Below, one piece after another: positions 5,671-8,113 of a stretch of DNA of 8,113 nt (the stretch's first letter is position 1; every line of letters begins with the position of its first letter). This DNA is from an uncultured Prevotella sp. (lineage in GTDB: Bacteria; Bacteroidota; Bacteroidia; Bacteroidales; Bacteroidaceae). The stretch lies in contig CALIZL010000056.1 in NCBI GenBank assembly GCA_938028745.1, positions 1-8,113 of the forward strand, read 5' to 3'. The notes beneath the pieces are model-generated. The model was not told where the DNA came from and made no database searches. It was given only the letters and a program-made list of their open reading frames with translations. The translations under genes and the position numbers were made by a program.

Positions 5671-6116
5671 AAAGTATTGAAAGAATAGACGAAACAAGCT
5701 ATCAGCAGTTTCTGAGTGAAGGAGTGGTTGTTATTGCAGATGCGCTTATAGAGAAAATGGTTTTCACTGGATTCAATTTTTCAGAGAAAGTTGTTATTCG
5801 TAATTGCCTGATCAGAAACTTACATATAACAGGATGCTGGTTTGAAGGTGGGTTAGTTTTTGAACAGTGTGTTGTCACAGACTTTACAGAACATGAGATG
5901 GGTGGACACAATGAAGAAGAGATACACATCCGTTACAACGTGTTTTGTTGTTTCTTCGACAGCTTCGACTGCCAGTTCCATGCTAAGGTATTCGTGCATA
6001 ATAATATCTTCGTAAAAGGGACAAGCCTCAAGGGAAATGCTGGTAAACCATTTGAAAATTCATTCGATAATGGACTAGTGGAATACGACAATATAGGTAA
6101 ACTGGATTTAGACTGA
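5661..6116 (+). CDS. beta-ladder (pentapeptide-like) soluble protein, possible immunity protein
   Basis: The 151-residue protein has no signal peptide, so it is probably cytoplasmic. From about residue 21 it is built of short beta strands recurring roughly every 19-22 residues: VVVIADALIEKMVF, then VVIRNCLIRNLHI, then GLVFEQCVVTDF, then IHIRYNVFCCFF, then KVFVHNNIFVKG. The recurring Phe/Cys/Asn positions resemble a right-handed beta-helix or loose pentapeptide-repeat fold. It is Cys-rich for its size (six Cys). A start at Met3 (5667) is equally possible. Small cytosolic proteins of this shape often occur as immunity proteins in polymorphic-toxin arrays; that role is inferred from context, not from a recognised family. 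Confidence 0.65.
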   Translation: MEMKSIERIDETSYQQFLSEGVVVIADALIEKMVFTGFNFSEKVVIRNCLIRNLHITGCWFEGGLVFEQCVVTDFTEHEMGGHNEEEIHIRYNVFCCFFDSFDCQFHAKVFVHNNIFVKGTSLKGNAGKPFENSFDNGLVEYDNIGKLDLD

Positions 6117-6204
6117 ACAGCATGAAGGGTTTATCTTGGTTCAGTAACACAAAGACAATAAACACCTCTCAATTTATAAAACATTAAAAGCCAAGACGAC
6201 TTCT

Positions 6205-6738
6205 ATGGTAAAAAAAATATTTATATTGGCAATATCGCTACTTGTCTTATCGAGTTGCCGCAACGAAGAGGAGATATTTCTAGACTTGGATATGCCACGG
6301 AGGCCATATACAGGCAAAGAATTGCGTACCGATGGTTATTATTATTCGGGCTACATCCATACAAACAAAATGGGCACATTGATGTTGTTTCGTAATGGAG
6401 TATGTATGTTTACGTATTTTGATTATAGGTATGGAGACGCTACCCATTATATAGAGAATGACAAATGGGGAAACAAAGCTTACATGAATGAGGTACGTAG
6501 TAAGCCAGATGGCATTGGGGTGTTCTCCGTCTTACGAAATGTGCTTGAGTTTCAAATCTTCTTTTCAGGAAGTGGGAGGGTAACCCAAAATTGCACAGGT
6601 GAAATTCTGAATGATACAACGCTGAGACTTACAAGTTGGCGTTACAATCGATATGGCAACGTAGAAAATATAGATGAGTTGTATTATTTTAAGGCGTTTA
6701 ACAATAAACCCGATAGTACGTCTAGTTTCATCAAATAA
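6205..6738 (+). CDS. accessory lipoprotein A (GKELRTDGYY family)
   Basis: The 177-residue protein has a lipoprotein signal peptide (MVKKIFILAI..., lipobox LSSC, Cys18). The mature part contains RRPYTGKELRTDGYY (32-46), LFRNGVC--TY (61-71), YIEND---NKAYM (82-93), SKPDGIGVF (99-107), GEILNDTTLR (132-141) and a C-terminal FNNKPDSTSSFIK. The same blocks in the same order occur in the gene at 6845, so the two are paralogs. Alternating hydrophobic and polar residues suggest a beta sandwich or lipocalin-like barrel. Multi-copy small lipoproteins with 'ELRTDGYY...LYRNGV' blocks are familiar in Bacteroidetes, but I know no established function. No Shine-Dalgarno is seen. Confidence 0.8.
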   Translation: MVKKIFILAISLLVLSSCRNEEEIFLDLDMPRRPYTGKELRTDGYYYSGYIHTNKMGTLMLFRNGVCMFTYFDYRYGDATHYIENDKWGNKAYMNEVRSKPDGIGVFSVLRNVLEFQIFFSGSGRVTQNCTGEILNDTTLRLTSWRYNRYGNVENIDELYYFKAFNNKPDSTSSFIK

Positions 6739-6844
6739 CCACACATATAAATGTGGATTGGAGCTTGCATCCGATATACATTATCATATGCTTGCTTAAC
6801 ACCCACATCATACATAGTATATGACATCTATCCATTTCGTTAAA

Positions 6845-7387
6845 ATGAAAAAGATTATTTTAATATTTCCAATAGTGGTCTTACTGTTGGGTTGCAACTT
6901 CTTCAATGAGAATGATTCGCTGGAAGGTTTAGGATTAGAACGCCATCCTTATATCGGTAAGGAACTGCGTACAGACGGATATTATCTTGCAACAAACACC
7001 CATAAAAACATGCTAGGATTAATTGTGCTCTATCGAAATGGTGTTTGCCTATGCACATATGTAGAAAACAGCGGTAAAAGCACCAAGCAGTACATAGAAA
7101 ATGATGTTTTGCAAAATAAATCTTACATGCATCGTTTATGGAGTAAACCCACAGCCATTGGTGTCTTTATGATAACAAAACGAACCGTTGCTTTGCGAAC
7201 ATGGGAATACCAAAACAAACGAAGCACAATTGCTATTGACAATGTTGGCGAGATAATCAATGATACGACGCTGCGCATTAACACAATCGCAAGAACCTAC
7301 GCCGGTGTCCAACAGTTTGTATACAAAGTTTACCACTTCGTCCCCTTTTCCAACAAACCCGACAGCACTACAAGTTTTATAAAGTGA
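6845..7387 (+). CDS. accessory lipoprotein B, paralog of the gene at 6205
   Basis: The ATG at 6845 gives 180 residues and a clean lipoprotein signal (MKKIILIFPIVVLLLGC, Cys17). An in-frame ATG at 6821 would add eight residues before the signal and is less likely. The blocks shared with lipoprotein A are RHPYIGKELRTDGYY (33-47), LYRNGVC--TY (62-72), YIEND---NKSYM (83-95), SKPTAIGVF (100-108), GEIINDTTLR (135-144) and SNKPDSTTSFIK at the end. The regions between blocks differ strongly, most of all around 109-134. Ends are best conserved, so this is a diverged tandem duplicate. Only 106 bases separate the two genes and no terminator is visible, so they are probably cotranscribed. Confidence 0.82.
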   Translation: MKKIILIFPIVVLLLGCNFFNENDSLEGLGLERHPYIGKELRTDGYYLATNTHKNMLGLIVLYRNGVCLCTYVENSGKSTKQYIENDVLQNKSYMHRLWSKPTAIGVFMITKRTVALRTWEYQNKRSTIAIDNVGEIINDTTLRINTIARTYAGVQQFVYKVYHFVPFSNKPDSTTSFIK

Positions 7388-7421
7388 AACGAATTTTAAT
7401 AACAGAAGAATGAGAGGGGCA
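7383..7421 (+). pseudogene. second copy of the NNR-M-GA gene end
   Basis: Overlapping the stop of lipoprotein B, this frame reads SETNFNNRRMRGA and continues to a stop at 7539-7541 only because of frame loss. The DNA at 7395-7426 matches 5381-5413 at 27 of 32 positions with one missing base. Restoring that base (CACATGA to CACAATGA) would end the protein in GAQ and recreate the ATGA overlap seen at 5410. It looks like the last codons of a deleted gene. Confidence 0.45.
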
Positions 7422-7422
7422 C

Positions 7423-7716
7423 ATGATTACTCCCACGATGATAGAAAGTCTAGATATAGTTCACGAACAAGAGATAACAAAGCTAGATTCTACAGCTATT
7501 GTGCAAGGCATAAAGACGAGCGGAGCATAAGGTTACGCTGATATTTCAAGGGGGAAACAAGCAAAGAAGAAGGGTTTTATCGTACCGATGGACGCCCCAG
7601 CAATTAACGGAAAGTACGGCAAGCCATTGCTTATCTGGTTCAGACACAAAACAGAGTATGAATACGTTCCGTTGTTCACCCATTGGTGCCTGATAAAAGC
7701 TGGTGTTTTTTATTAA
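7423..7716 (+). pseudogene. small gene broken by an in-frame stop
   Basis: Starting at the ATG of the second junction (AGGGG four to five bases upstream), one frame reads 35 codons (MITPTMIESLDIVHEQ...GIKTSGA), meets TAA at 7528-7530, and continues in the same frame for 61 more codons (GYADISRGKQ... to ...CLIKAGVFY) to TAA at 7714. Read through, the product would be about 97 residues with a Trp/His/Tyr-rich end (LIWFRHKTEYEYVPLFTHW). The 3' part looks protein-like and could alternatively be a short separate gene from the ATG at 7588. No family recognised. The competing frame MRGAHDYSHDD... (7410-7541) is AGA-rich and less gene-like. Confidence 0.45.
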
Positions 7717-7731
7717 AAGATTAAAGTTAAT

Positions 7732-8113
7732 ATGAAAAGGGTATATTTAATTTTCATCATGAGCAGTCTGGTTTTGAGCATTTCAAAAGCGCAGACATTA
7801 ATTGAACAGATAGAGCGTGCTTATAGCGCGCTCGACTCTGCTTCTTACATCAACAAAATCGTCTTGTCTTATGCAAAGTCGTTAGAAAAGAATGAAGAAG
7901 AAACGTACAAATTATTGTATAGCCCCGATAGTGACAGCATGAAGGTCGCTCAGTGGTTCAATAGAGCTGATAGTATGTATCTGAAATATCTTCAAAAAAA
8001 TAAAATTCTGAATGAGCCAGACATTAGACATTTTGAAAATGAAGTAAAATCAGGAACGCCACTCTACGTTTTGAATTTAAAACTGAAAGATAAGCAGACA
8101 TTGCAAGTAGATA
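7732..8113 (+). CDS. secreted hypothetical protein, 3' end beyond the window
   Basis: From the ATG at 7732 an open frame of 127 codons runs to the window edge without a stop. Residues 1-20 form a Sec signal peptide (MKRVYLIFIM..., cleavage likely after SKA-20 before Gln21). The absence of Cys at that point means it is not a lipoprotein. The mature part seen so far is mostly helical and charged (TLIEQIERAYSALDSASYINKIV, YAKSLEKNEEETYKLLYS, WFNRADSMYLKYLQKNK), then turns to an apparent beta segment (TPLYVLNLKLKDKQTLQVD). No Shine-Dalgarno is evident. It follows the broken gene by 15 bases. The family is not recognised. Confidence 0.75.
   Translation, partial: MKRVYLIFIMSSLVLSISKAQTLIEQIERAYSALDSASYINKIVLSYAKSLEKNEEETYKLLYSPDSDSMKVAQWFNRADSMYLKYLQKNKILNEPDIRHFENEVKSGTPLYVLNLKLKDKQTLQVD

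Noticed and set aside
6739..6790. Hairpin CACAT/ATGTG after lipoprotein A as a terminator
   Set aside because: The stem is only five A/T-rich base pairs and no U tract follows.
7410..7541. 43-codon ORF beginning MRGAHDYSHDD
   Set aside because: It arises from the base missing at the ATGA junction; the frame is AGA-rich, and the overlapping frame from 7423 has better codons and a ribosome binding site.

Overview
The window looks like chromosomal DNA of a Bacteroidales bacterium, most likely Prevotella-like. At least six sites match the Bacteroidetes promoter form TAnnTTTG (some with TTTG about 19-20 bases upstream), Shine-Dalgarno sequences are often absent, and the conserved proteins (LptB, MlaE, MlaF) read like Bacteroidetes versions. 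The genus is an inference from style; no marker gene here proves it.

Left part (1-4042), the conserved part. A minus-strand promoter at the edge belongs to a gene outside the window. A degenerate 8-bp tandem repeat (162-259) follows. Next is a complete minus-strand initiator tRNA unit: promoter 468-499, tRNA-fMet 360-432, terminator hairpin 319-352. lptB (659-1486, minus) encodes the ATPase of the lipopolysaccharide export machine. Transcribed away from it is mlaE-mlaF (1813-3486, plus), the permease and ATPase of an MCE-type outer-membrane lipid transporter, closed by a terminator at 3530-3571. The region between lptB and mlaE carries two imperfect copies of a ~50-bp element, each starting with a promoter -7 box. 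A small lipoprotein gene (3620-4006, minus) with its own promoter ends this part. No MCE (MlaD) gene is present.

Middle (4043-4551). About 500 bases hold no convincing gene. Several short inverted repeats lie close together between 4329 and 4493.

Right part (4552-8113), visibly more AT-rich and accessory in character. A near-perfect promoter drives a chimeric ORF: a secreted-protein leader ending in a YDANGNR motif typical of Rhs/YD-repeat proteins runs in frame into a complete lipoprotein with its own lipobox. After it come an ORF fragment ending in NNRKMGGAQ, a small ORF overlapping it by ATGA, a beta-ladder-like soluble protein, two clearly paralogous lipoproteins sharing the GKELRTDGYY and NKPDST-SFIK motifs, a second copy of the NNR-M-GA / ATGA junction followed by a gene broken by a stop codon, and finally the start of a secreted protein cut by the window edge. 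The repeated junctions, fused leader, broken genes and small unrelated proteins are best explained as an eroded cassette array, perhaps the immunity/orphan end of a polymorphic-toxin (Rhs-like) locus. That functional reading is inference; the repeats, paralogy and broken frames can be seen directly.
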